Source of the DNA: JBBDMW01 sp040878005
Lineage (GTDB): Bacteria > Chloroflexota > Dehalococcoidia > Lucifugimonadales > Lucifugimonadaceae
DNA: 64,000 bases
NCBI GenBank assembly: GCA_040878005.1
Contig: JBBDMW010000023.1
Location: 56,918-120,917, forward strand
Direction of reading: 5' to 3'
In this document: piece by piece, positions 25,598-35,100 of the stretch
Layout of the letters: the number at the start of each line of letters is the position of its first letter
How positions within the stretch are numbered: the stretch's first letter is position 1
Program-made: the position numbers and the translations under genes
Notes under the pieces: model-generated
Database searches by the model: none
What the model was told of the DNA's origin: nothing
The model's input: only the letters and a program-made list of their open reading frames with translations

Positions 25598-26854
25598 ATG
25601 CAACAACTACCAGTGAACAACGGTCAGTCGCGCGCCCTTGAAGGAATTCGTGTCCTTGACTGTAGCCAAATATTGGCCGGTCCATTCTGCAGCATGCTGC
25701 TGGCGGACATGGGTGCTGAGGTCATCAAGGTTGAAAAGCCCGGCGGAGGCGACGACACTCGTCGCATGGGGCCGCCTTTCATTGAGGGTGAGTCAGCGGC
25801 ATTCCTGGCGTTGAACCGCAACAAGCGCAGCATTGTGCTGGACTTCAAGGCGGAAGAGGGCGCGGAGGCCCTGAAGCGCCTTGTGGCAAAGTCAGACGTG
25901 CTGATCGAGAACTACCGCGGCGGCGCCATGGACCGCCTGGGGCTGGGCTATGAGGCGCTGTCGAAAATCAACCCCGCGCTCATATATTGCTCAATCTCCG
26001 GATTTGGCCGCACCGGGCCATATGCCACGCGCGCTGGGTTTGACCTGGTGGCGCAGGGCATGAGCGGCCTGATGACCATCACGGGCGTGCCAGACTCGCC
26101 ACCTGTGAAAGTGGGCGTGCCGGTAGCCGATTTGAATGCGGGCATGTTCGCCAGCTACGGTATATTGTCCGCATACATAAACCGGCTGCGCACCGGCAAG
26201 GGCCAGTACCTTGAAGTGTCGCTGCTGGAAGCGGCGCTGGCGTACACAGTCTGGGAGTCCAGCAGCTACTTCGCCACCGGCAACATCCCCGGCCCCCTGG
26301 GATCAGCGCACCGTGCATCTGCTCCGTACCAGGCCCTTCGTACAAGCGACGGTTACATAAACGTGGGCGCGCCGAACCAGTCCAACTGGATCCGATTGAT
26401 CAACGCCATCGGCCGCCCTGATCTCCAGGAAGACCCCCGCTTCATTGACAACGCTTCACGACTGGTGAACAGGGAAGAGCTCGAAGTTGAGCTTGAGAAG
26501 ACCATGGTGAAGCACGATCGGGAGTACTGGCTTGCCTTGCTGGACGAGGCAGGGGTGCCATGTGGGCCAATACTGAACATGGCCGAAGCATGGTCCAACG
26601 AGCAGGTGCAGGCCCGGCAGATGGATGTGCCATCGCACCACCCTTCAGCTGGTCCGATCCGCAATATTGGCCTCGTGGCCAAGCTGTACGGCACGCCGGG
26701 CAGCATTGAGAGGCCTGCGCCGCTTCTTGGTGAGCACACGCATGAAATCCTGGAGTACGGCGGATACTCTGAGGCTGAAATCGCCTCGTTAATACAATCC
26801 GGGGCCGCTGGCGTAGGCGACGATTCCGTGAAGGCTCGCACCGCGAAGAGTTAG
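25598..26854 (+). CDS. CaiB/BaiF family (family III) CoA-transferase
   Basis: A 418-residue enzyme that moves CoA between carboxylic acids through an aspartyl intermediate. The N-terminal 'LEGIRVLDCSQILAGPFCSMLLADMGAEVIKVE' region (shown in part) is the family hallmark. The catalytic Asp is Asp178 in 'PVADLNAGMFASYG'. The substrates cannot be told; homologues act on oxalate/formate, carnitine, bile acids, aromatic acids or itaconate. It starts with ATG and stands alone between the arsM terminator and a small lipoprotein gene. Several such genes per genome are usual in SAR202-type Chloroflexota. Confidence 0.92.
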   Translation: MQQLPVNNGQSRALEGIRVLDCSQILAGPFCSMLLADMGAEVIKVEKPGGGDDTRRMGPPFIEGESAAFLALNRNKRSIVLDFKAEEGAEALKRLVAKSDVLIENYRGGAMDRLGLGYEALSKINPALIYCSISGFGRTGPYATRAGFDLVAQGMSGLMTITGVPDSPPVKVGVPVADLNAGMFASYGILSAYINRLRTGKGQYLEVSLLEAALAYTVWESSSYFATGNIPGPLGSAHRASAPYQALRTSDGYINVGAPNQSNWIRLINAIGRPDLQEDPRFIDNASRLVNREELEVELEKTMVKHDREYWLALLDEAGVPCGPILNMAEAWSNEQVQARQMDVPSHHPSAGPIRNIGLVAKLYGTPGSIERPAPLLGEHTHEILEYGGYSEAEIASLIQSGAAGVGDDSVKARTAKS

Positions 26855-26924
26855 CAGCGCGGCGGCGCAAACCGCAAGCCTCCAGCCACTTCAGAAGTCC
26901 CGGCAATCCAGTACAAGGACCACG

Positions 26925-27320
26925 ATGGTGCGCCCACCCCAGCGCATGCTGACCCTTGTCACGTTTGTCATCGTCTTTACCGCATGTACTGCAGACGGAC
27001 AGGATGCAACAGCGGTGCTTGGCTCGCGGCCCGCACCAACAGCCACCGAGACACGCACTGACTCGTCGCGTTTTTTCCTGGACGTTACTTCGCCGGACAG
27101 AGGCCAGGTGGTGACCAGCCATGAAACCATCACTGTGCGTGGCCATACCCGGCCCGACGCGGTCGTTAGCCTCAATGACACGCTGGTTGCCCCTGACAGG
27201 GATGGCAGGTTCGCTTACGACTTCTTCCTGCGGGACGGTCCGAACCTGATCGAGATCACTGCCAGCGTTTCCACCGGAGAGACTGGCAGCAAAACCTTTG
27301 AGGTCATATACCTGCGCTGA
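26925..27320 (+). CDS. Small predicted lipoprotein with Ig-like beta domain
   Basis: 131 residues. The N-terminal hydrophobic stretch 'MLTLVTFVIVFTAC' ends in a lipobox-like F-T-A-C, so it is probably a lipid-anchored surface protein (the -3 residue is not canonical). A short linker leads to a domain of about 80 residues with the pattern V-x-G-x-T-x-P-D-A-x-V-x-L-N...D-x-D-G-x-F...G-x-N-x-I, like the glucodextranase-B/Ig-like domains of surface proteins. The same domain ends the lipoprotein at 43509-44060. The start may be ATG 26925 or the ATG seven codons later. Confidence 0.7.
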   Translation: MVRPPQRMLTLVTFVIVFTACTADGQDATAVLGSRPAPTATETRTDSSRFFLDVTSPDRGQVVTSHETITVRGHTRPDAVVSLNDTLVAPDRDGRFAYDFFLRDGPNLIEITASVSTGETGSKTFEVIYLR

Positions 27321-27351
27321 GATGCCGGACACCCGCAGGTGGCCCCGTGGC

Positions 27352-28275
27352 TCAGGAGTGCTCCACCGGTTCGCTAAAGAAGTCAGCCAGCAATTCATTC
27401 ACCCGATCCGGGCTGTCCCAAATCGATACATGCCCGGTATCCGGCAGTACCTGAAGCCGTGAGTCAGGTATCAGCCTCGCAGCCCGCTTTGCATGGCTCA
27501 CCGGAAAGAAGCGGTCCTTTTCTCCCCAGATGATGAGCGTGGGTACCGAGAGGCTTCGGAGGTCACTGTCCGGGAAGACGTAACGCTGTCCGCCAATGTT
27601 GGCGAACGACGGCAGGTTTCTCCGCAATGCCTCAGGATGGCCCTCGGCGGTGGTCACTTCGTATGCGTACTGCTTGAAGACGTCTGCGTCCGGCCCTTCA
27701 GGGTTAACTACCTCCGCAGCGGCAAAAAACCGGTCCTGCAGGAACTTGTTGGGGCGAACGGCGAGCCGGCCCACGACGGGCCACGACGCCAGCCTGAATG
27801 GCCATGGAAGATCTCTGCCAAGTCCTGCAGCGTCTATCAAAACCAGTTTCTGAACCCGCTCCGGCGCATCCACTGCCAGTGAGATGGATGCGAACCCGCC
27901 CAGCGACAGCCCTGCGAAGCATGCCTTCTCAATGCCAATCGAATCCATGAATGCCAGCAGGTACTCACTGGTGAACTGCTTGATGGGCATTTCGAGCGCT
28001 GGCTGGCTGGAGAGTCCGAAAAGCGGGTTGTCAGGAGCAATGACCCTGAAGGACTGGCTGAGCGCCGCAATTTGCCGGTACCACACTGCACAGCCCGCAC
28101 CGCCTCCGTGCACCAGCAGCAGGGGAGGCCCTTCGCCATACTCCAGGTAGTGGATGCGGTTGCCGTCAGCTTCTACGAAGCCGCCCTGGTACGGCAGCCC
28201 TGCGCGGCCCAGCAGGTCCACCATGTTGCGGTGGATGCGTTCGTGGGCAGGTGAATAATCGCGGATCTGTACCAT
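27352..28275 (-). CDS. Alpha/beta hydrolase
   Basis: A 307-residue alpha/beta-hydrolase fold enzyme. The oxyanion segment is 'LLLVHGGGAGCAVW', the nucleophile elbow G-L-S124-L-G-G, the acid 'IIWGEKDRFFP' and the catalytic His 'DTGHVSIWDSP'. It has a complete triad and resembles meta-cleavage C-C hydrolases, esterases and haloperoxidase-like enzymes, so the substrate is open. It has no signal peptide. It is transcribed away from mutS2, across a divergent gap of about 250 bases. Confidence 0.88.
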   Translation of the reverse strand: MVQIRDYSPAHERIHRNMVDLLGRAGLPYQGGFVEADGNRIHYLEYGEGPPLLLVHGGGAGCAVWYRQIAALSQSFRVIAPDNPLFGLSSQPALEMPIKQFTSEYLLAFMDSIGIEKACFAGLSLGGFASISLAVDAPERVQKLVLIDAAGLGRDLPWPFRLASWPVVGRLAVRPNKFLQDRFFAAAEVVNPEGPDADVFKQYAYEVTTAEGHPEALRRNLPSFANIGGQRYVFPDSDLRSLSVPTLIIWGEKDRFFPVSHAKRAARLIPDSRLQVLPDTGHVSIWDSPDRVNELLADFFSEPVEHS

Positions 28276-28529
28276 GATGAATGTATATGTAACAGCTTAC
28301 AGGTGACGGGCGCTTACTTTAAGCATACGAACTCCGCTCAAGTTGTGTAACGTAAGCCACCGCGTTTTCGCTTGCATTCTGTGTGATCGGCTTATCCAGT
28401 CCCACGGTCCCCTGGCCTGCCCCGGGTTTGATCGGCAAGCATAAGCCTTTCCTGGCCTGCTGAACAACTTGGTCTCATTCACCCGGAACGGCCGTATGAA
28501 GTTCCAGGTTGCGACTCTAGAATCAATCT

Positions 28530-30965
28530 GTGATGACTTCACACTTGGACACTTATCAGCCTGACCTCGACCGTCCTGGCAGCACCGGCGCCGATGATCT
28601 GCGCGTGATTGCTGAGAACCTGCTCGAGTTCCCACGTGTACGCCAGATGCTGGCTGGCCGCGCACGTTTTTTCCTGTCGCGGGAGTTGGCGTTGCGCCTC
28701 ACCCCGCAGACTCACCGTGAAGATGTGGATCGCCTCCAGGATGAAGCGGCTGAGGCATGCCTCATGCTCGATACGGTCGGTGATATCGGCCTCACCGGCG
28801 CAGAGGACCCGCGGCCGCTGCTGAGAAGAGCGGCGCTGGACGGGATGCTCACTGGCCAGGAAATGGTCGGCATTGTGCATCTCTTTGATTCGATATGGCT
28901 GGCGCGCCGGGTCGTGGAGTCCATGAAGGGCAGGGCGCCACGAATGGAGGCTTTGGCCGCTGAGATCCCGGACCTGAGGGATGTGAAGGAGCGCATCTTT
29001 GAGGCTCTGTCAGATCGTGGTGACGTGCTGGACTCGGCTACGCCGCGCCTGGGGCCACTCCGGGAGCAGGCGGCCAGGGCATATCGCCGGCTGGTCCGGC
29101 AGTTGGAGCGGCTTTCCGCTGACTCATCAGTCCGGAGCGCTCTCCAGTCGACAGCCATCGCCACCAGGGGTGACCGGCTGGTGCTCGAAGTGAAGTCGGA
29201 CCACCGGAGAGCAGTCCCGGGCATTGTTCATGATGTGTCGCAGTCCGGTGCAACGCTGTTCGTAGAGCCGTTCCGTGCTGTGGAGGCATGCAACGAGTGG
29301 CGGGAGCTCGCGGCTGAGGCCCAGCGTGAAGAGGAGCGCGTACTCCGGCGATTATCTCGCATACTCGGCGATAGGGAGCCGGAGGCGGTTGCTGCCCTGG
29401 AGGCAGCGGCGGACCTGGATTTCATTGCGGCGCGTGGGCGGCTTTCCAGGGCCATGCATGCAGTCCGTCCAGAGACGCTTGAGGCCGGCTCTGAGCCCGC
29501 CCTGAGGCTGTTCAACGCACGTCACCCGTTCCTGGGCGAATCCGCCGTGCCTGTCACCGTGTCCATTGGCCCGGGTTTCCGCGGGCTTGTAATCACCGGG
29601 CCGAACACGGGCGGCAAGACCGTTGCCCTGAAGACAATGGGCCTGCTGGCCCTCATGCACCAGTCCGGTCTCCAGCTTCCGGTCAGCGACGGTTCGGCAA
29701 TGTCTGTATTCGATGCTGTGTACGCGGACATCGGAGATGCCCAGAGCATTGAGCGTTCTGTGTCCACATTCTCATCACACATGGGCAACGTGGTTCGGAT
29801 TGTCGGCGAGGCCGGGCCAACTTCGCTGGTGTTGCTTGACGAGCTGGGCACCGGAACTGACCCGGAGGAAGGCTCTGCTCTTGCCCGGGCAGTTCTGGCG
29901 CACCTGCTGGACAACAACGTGCCGGTGGCGATCACCACGCATCACAGGGCCGTGGCGGAGTTTGCAGGCGGCACGGGCAAAGCGCAGAACGCATCCGTTG
30001 AACTGGACCCTGAGACACTCCTGCCCACATATCACCTCATCATGGGAATCCCCGGCCGCAGCTACGCGCTCCACGTGGCCTCCCATCTTGGCTTGCCGAA
30101 GCCGATCCTTGAGCATGCTGACTCCATGCTCGACCCAAGCCGCGCCCAAGCGGAGACCCTGCTGAACCAGATCCAGCGGGAACGTGACGAACTTCGCAAG
30201 GCGAATGAGAAGGCTGCGCAGGAGCTGTCATCCGTAGAGACGGCACGCAAAGAGCTGCAGACGCGGCTGAGCCAGGTCACGCGCCAACAGGAGGACCTGG
30301 TGGAGCGCACGCGCCGTGAACTGCGCAACGAAGCTGACAACATCCGACGCACCCTGCGCCGAGTCGTGGATGAAGCGAAGGCGGACACTGATCTGGCCGC
30401 CGCCCAACGGGCTGTCAGCCGTGTGCGTCACCAGGTGGCAGAGCCAACGTGGTTCCCCATTGGGGGAGTTGACCAGGATGCGCAGGATGAGACCGCTCCA
30501 CTGGAGGAGCAGCCGCTCCGGGCTGGTGACTCAGTGGAGATAAAGGGCCTGAACGTCCGCGCCGAGGTCGTCGGAGTCTCAGACAACGGGAGCGTAGACC
30601 TCCGAATGGGCAATGCCCGAATTCAGCTCAATGCCCGCCAACTTCGTCGTGTTTCCTCGGCCGGAGACAGGCCTCTACCTCAACGCCCCGACGTGCGGAT
30701 CAGCGCAGCGCCTTCCAATTCCACGTCCGGAGAGTTGGATATCAGGGGCGTCCGCGTTCATGAGGCTGAGGAGCTTGTTTCGGACTTCCTGGACCAGTGC
30801 GCTCTCCAGGGGCTGGACCGCTGCCGGATTATCCATGGGACCGGTACCGGTGCTCTCCGCGAAGCTGTAAGGGATATCCTGGCGGGATCGCCGCATGTTG
30901 TGAGCTTTGCTCCCGCCGCGAGGCCCGAAGGCGGCAATGGTGTCACTGTCGCCGAGCTTGGATAA
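28530..30965 (+). CDS. mutS2: Endonuclease MutS2
   Basis: 811 residues. The core and lever region are followed by the MutS ATPase: Walker A 'GPNTGGKTVALK' at about 357-368 and Walker B/signature 'LVLLDELGTGTDPEEG'. A long coiled coil ('ERDELRKANEKAAQEL') spans about 540-620. A KOW-like segment precedes the C-terminal Smr nuclease domain (about 730-811, 'LDIRGVRVHEAEELV', 'IIHGTGTGALREAV'). MutS2 lacks mismatch-recognition domains; it is known to limit recombination and to act on collided ribosomes. It starts with GTG directly followed by ATG; either may be used. Confidence 0.95.
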   Translation: MMTSHLDTYQPDLDRPGSTGADDLRVIAENLLEFPRVRQMLAGRARFFLSRELALRLTPQTHREDVDRLQDEAAEACLMLDTVGDIGLTGAEDPRPLLRRAALDGMLTGQEMVGIVHLFDSIWLARRVVESMKGRAPRMEALAAEIPDLRDVKERIFEALSDRGDVLDSATPRLGPLREQAARAYRRLVRQLERLSADSSVRSALQSTAIATRGDRLVLEVKSDHRRAVPGIVHDVSQSGATLFVEPFRAVEACNEWRELAAEAQREEERVLRRLSRILGDREPEAVAALEAAADLDFIAARGRLSRAMHAVRPETLEAGSEPALRLFNARHPFLGESAVPVTVSIGPGFRGLVITGPNTGGKTVALKTMGLLALMHQSGLQLPVSDGSAMSVFDAVYADIGDAQSIERSVSTFSSHMGNVVRIVGEAGPTSLVLLDELGTGTDPEEGSALARAVLAHLLDNNVPVAITTHHRAVAEFAGGTGKAQNASVELDPETLLPTYHLIMGIPGRSYALHVASHLGLPKPILEHADSMLDPSRAQAETLLNQIQRERDELRKANEKAAQELSSVETARKELQTRLSQVTRQQEDLVERTRRELRNEADNIRRTLRRVVDEAKADTDLAAAQRAVSRVRHQVAEPTWFPIGGVDQDAQDETAPLEEQPLRAGDSVEIKGLNVRAEVVGVSDNGSVDLRMGNARIQLNARQLRRVSSAGDRPLPQRPDVRISAAPSNSTSGELDIRGVRVHEAEELVSDFLDQCALQGLDRCRIIHGTGTGALREAVRDILAGSPHVVSFAPAARPEGGNGVTVAELG

Positions 30966-31050
30966 GCTGCCGATGTGGCTCCACCCAGTGGACCGCAGGG
31001 GTTATCTTTTGACAATTGCATGCCAGTCCATACAGGGATAGGAGCCTCCG

Positions 31051-31764
31051 TTGACACAGAAATTCTCTCCTCTTACCGCTGACCAGATAGAGGCGATCCA
31101 GCAAATCGACACGCCGACCATCGCCAACGTCTTGGAGCCGCTTAACATCCGGCCCTGGAATGAAGGTTTCATGAAGCCTGAGATTCGCTGCATGTTCCCG
31201 GAGTTCGGAACACGCGTCGGTTATGCGGTGACGGTAACCATGACCGCAGCTGAGCCGGGGGAGGGGATTCCACGGGACCGGTACTGGGAGTCGATTCTGA
31301 ACATGCCGGCGCCCCGCATCGTCGTCATCCAGGACAACGATTATCCAGACTCCGTAGGCTCATTTTGGGGCGAAGTCCAGGCGAATATCTGCCTGGGGCT
31401 GGACTGCGTGGGCGCTGTCACCAACGGCGGAGTTCGTGACCTGCCCGTTGTACGTGAACTTGGCTTTCAATTTCATGCCAAAGATGTGCTGGTCTCACAC
31501 GCCTACGTGCGGGTCGAATCACTCGATATTCCCGTGTCAGTTGGCGGCCTGGAAATACGCCCGGGGGACCTCCTGGCGACTGACGTGCATGGTGTAATTC
31601 AGATCCCTCATGAAATAGCTCCCAGGCTGCCAGAGTTGGCTGCTGAGGCCGCCAGGGCGGAGGCGGTGATGATCGAGGCGGCTCGCAGCAAGAATGTGAC
31701 CGTGGAGACGCTCAAAGACGCCGCTGTGAGAATGCAGCAAATTCGCAAAGGCGATATTCATTAG
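31051..31764 (+). CDS. RraA-like/HMG-aldolase family protein
   Basis: A 237-residue member of the RraA/4-hydroxy-4-methyl-2-oxoglutarate aldolase superfamily, often mislabelled dimethylmenaquinone methyltransferase. The helix 'DTPTIANVLEPLNI' begins the fold. 'WGEVQANICLGLDCVGAVTNGGVRD' contains the G-x-x-R-D metal/substrate motif, and 'GGLEIRPGDLLATDVHGV' follows. It may be an aldolase or decarboxylase of oxo-acids; an RNase-regulator role is less likely with this longer form. The start is a TTG with TAGGAG seven bases upstream. Confidence 0.85.
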   Translation: MTQKFSPLTADQIEAIQQIDTPTIANVLEPLNIRPWNEGFMKPEIRCMFPEFGTRVGYAVTVTMTAAEPGEGIPRDRYWESILNMPAPRIVVIQDNDYPDSVGSFWGEVQANICLGLDCVGAVTNGGVRDLPVVRELGFQFHAKDVLVSHAYVRVESLDIPVSVGGLEIRPGDLLATDVHGVIQIPHEIAPRLPELAAEAARAEAVMIEAARSKNVTVETLKDAAVRMQQIRKGDIH

Positions 31765-32143
31765 ACATTGACCGTTACAAGTGGCCGCCGGTTGGTAGGC
31801 GAAATGCTTTGAGGCGCACTTCAATGACACGTGCTTTCGCTGCTATATACGTAGCTTGGGTGGGCTAATATCCCACTGTATTCACCACTTGAGTGGGAAA
31901 CACCACAGGATTTGCTCAAACTTCTCACGTGTTCTTTGCAACACGAAAGCGTGTTAACCAGTTACAGGAACACTAGACTTCCACAATTGTGGATAGCCTA
32001 TAGTCTGTATGTAACCGTCTCCGCTGCCGCAACGCACCCCGCGGCAAATTGGCGATGCCCGCCTGCCTGGCATTGCAGCCAGGCACCTGACGACACCTGT
32101 GGCGGGAGGGGTGGGCGCGGCGCGGTTGTTATTGCACGCGCCC
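31765..32143. other. Intergenic region before the multi-GAF kinase
   Basis: 379 bases without a convincing gene. It holds an inverted repeat TCCCACT/AGTGGGA (31871-31877, 31892-31898) and a 14-bp perfect palindrome (31980-31993), either of which may be regulatory. Confidence 0.5.
31980..31993. promoter_or_regulatory. 14-bp palindrome, possible operator
   Basis: TCCACAATTGTGGA is a perfect palindrome about 150 bases before the kinase start, followed by an AT-rich stretch. No cognate regulator can be named. Confidence 0.35.
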
Positions 32144-35100
32144 ATGACACAACGCCACGCCAGCAGCCATCCGAACGGATCAGAATCTGAATACGAGGCC
32201 ATCCTCGGCATCGACGACGGCGGCGGTGTCATCTTCGCTACGCGGGAGGTGGAGCATGTCTTCGGGTATCCCGCAGACAGCCTCGCCGGAACACCATTGG
32301 CCCGGATCCTCCCGGGTGGCTTGCCGGTGGCTGGTCAGCGATCGGGCACCTGGCATGCGGATGGCTCGGTAGTCGACGGTCATATCAGTGTCACCGGCAA
32401 ACGCATTGATGGTTCCCCTGTTCACCTGACAGCTACCCTGACGCGGGCTGGGGGCGACGCTCCCGGAGTGACCATCCTGCGCCTGGGAGTGAAACGCAGC
32501 GATCCCTCAGCGCCTCCGTCAGTGGTACAACCGGCAGACAGGCTCACGGGGCTTGCATCCATGGGAACGCGTTCCATGGCGGGTGCGTCCATCCAGGACC
32601 TGTATGACCAGGCTGCTGAATTGCTCCGGTCTGGCATTGGTGCGGACTGTGCCGCCGTACTGGAATACGGGGACGTGCCCTACATAAACGTGTTTCGGGC
32701 TGGCGCTGGATGGGGTCTTCCGCCTCCCGTTGGCTCAGAGGTACAGGCAGACCCACGCACTTCGCCCGCGAGTCTCAATAGTCCTGTGGTGATGCCGGAC
32801 CTGGATGCTGCGGGGCTGCCGTCTCTGCCTGACCTCTTCATACGGCACGGAATAGCGGGCCTGATTGCAGTTGCCATAAGGGACGGGGGTGGCATCCACG
32901 GCTCATTGGCCGCGTATGTGCAGAAGCCGCGCCAGTTCAGTGGCGACGACGTTTCATTTGCGCAGTCGATCTCCAACGTCCTATCTGCAGCGCTTCTCAG
33001 GCAACGCAGCGAACGCATTCTGCGCCAGGAGTCACTTGAGCGCACGGCCACCACCGATATAGCGCGGATTGTCTCAACAGGGCCGGGCCTGGATGCGGGA
33101 TTCCAAAACCTGGCTGCGGGGTTGTCGAAGATATTCGAGTTTGACCTGGCCACCATCCACAGCGTAAACATCAGCGCCGGGATGATCACGTTGTCCGCGG
33201 CTGCAGGTTCCGTCTCATCGGGCTGGGCCAGCGGTGAGGCGCGTCCACTGGAAAACACGTTTGAGCAGCAGGTGCTGCGCCACGGGAGGGCAGTGGCCCT
33301 TGGAAGGTCGTCGCCTGATCGGCTGGAAGGCGCCCAGGCGACCGTTGCAGAATGGCGGAGCAGGGGCATCCGGTCACTATTGGCAGTACCGCTGGTTATC
33401 GCTGGATCACCAGCGGGCCTGCTCATCATGGGGGCGACTCGTGATGACGCCTATACTCACCGTGATGCTGTGGCGCTGGAACGGATAGTTCCCATGATTG
33501 CCGGTGCGGCGCTGGTCGCCAACTGTCATGAATCTGTCCCAGGTGAGTCACCTGTGACGTCAGCGTCGTCCAGGCCCCCCCGGCATGTTGAAACGGCTAC
33601 TGGTCAGGTGGACGCGGATTCAGTTCTCGCACTTATCGGCCGCACATTTACATCGTCCATGGACGTGGCGGATTTCTACGAGGAGTTCGTTGCCCAGGCG
33701 CGCAAGCTGGTCCCATGTGACCGGTTGACCCTGAGCCGTCCTGGCCCCGAGCCAGCGACTGTGGAGGTACTCGCTGTCTCCGGACAGGAGACGCGGGAGT
33801 TGGGTCCGGGGTCCGTCCTGCCTGTTGGGAGCATGGCTGATCCATTGGTTGCCACCTCACTTGAGCCCACGCTGACCGATCTGGAGGTGGCAGTATCCGC
33901 AGGCCGCCCCGCGGCCATGTGGTTATACAGGGCCGGGTTGAAATCGGTGCTCAACGCACCGGTCGTTCGCAACGGCAGTATCGTCGGCATTCTCTCCTTC
34001 TTCTCGTTTGACCCAGAACCTTACGGACCAGGGGATATGGACCTTGCCGAGCGTATCTGCGCCCAGATTGCTGGCGCGTTCGGGAATATACAAACCTACG
34101 CGATTACGTGGGCTGAGGCGCAGGAGAGGGCTGTGCTGGCGGAAATCGGGCGGATCGTGACGTCATCGCTGGACGTCACCCAGTTTCATATGCAGTTCGC
34201 CGAGCAGGTGCGGCGGCTCATACCATTCGACCGCATCGTGCTCAACGGCATTGATAACGAGACAGGAAACTCGGAGCTGCTGTTCGTTGCCGGGGAGCAT
34301 GTTTCCGATGACCCTTTCGTTGAGCCCCTCGAATTGTCGGAGGCGGGGCAACCTGCCAGGCAAGGGGAGATACGACGTGGACCGGCGAACGGGAGTACTC
34401 CAGTGGGGCCAAGCTCCGTGGTTGCCCCGGTGATCTGGGGTGACCGGGTCATAGGTAGCCTGGAGTGCCAGTCGTTCACGTCAAACGCCTACTCGCAGCA
34501 GCACCTGGCGGCCGCACAGATCGTCTGCGCCCAGATTGCCGGGGCGCTGGCGAATTTTGAGCTTCACCGCCAGCTCAAGAGACGCGCACTTACAACCACT
34601 GTGCTCGCCAGCATCGGACGAACCATCACCGCATCGACTGACATTACCGAGGTCTATGAACGATTCGCAGGGCAGGTGAGCGAACTCATCCCATTCGACA
34701 GGCTGGCGATATCAAAGATCGACGCGGAACAGCGTCTTGTAACCGCCCTGTATGTGCATGGAACTGATTCGCAGGATGCTGCAGTGGGAACCGAAGTGAA
34801 GTTCGATGACTTTGCCTCCCCTCGTCTCTTTTCCGCCAGGGAGGCGTTCATAGTAAGTGCTGGACTCGAGTCCGCGGGAGGGTCACGGATTTACGCACCC
34901 ATCGTCTGGCGCGACCGCACCGTGGGATGCATTGAATTCAGTTACATGCAGAAGGGCGCGTATACCGACGAACACAGGGTTGTCTCGGAACGTATCGCCG
35001 CTCAGATTGCTGGCGCGTTCATGAACGCCCAGCTTCTCGCTGCGACCGCGGGGGCGGAGCGTTCGCTTCGTGAGAGCCAGGCCCGGCTGCGGACGGTGTT

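Noticed and set aside
26442..27398. Open frame of 318 codons on the minus strand across the CoA-transferase end and the small lipoprotein
   Set aside because: It is antisense to two credible genes and has no domain, ribosome site or sensible composition.
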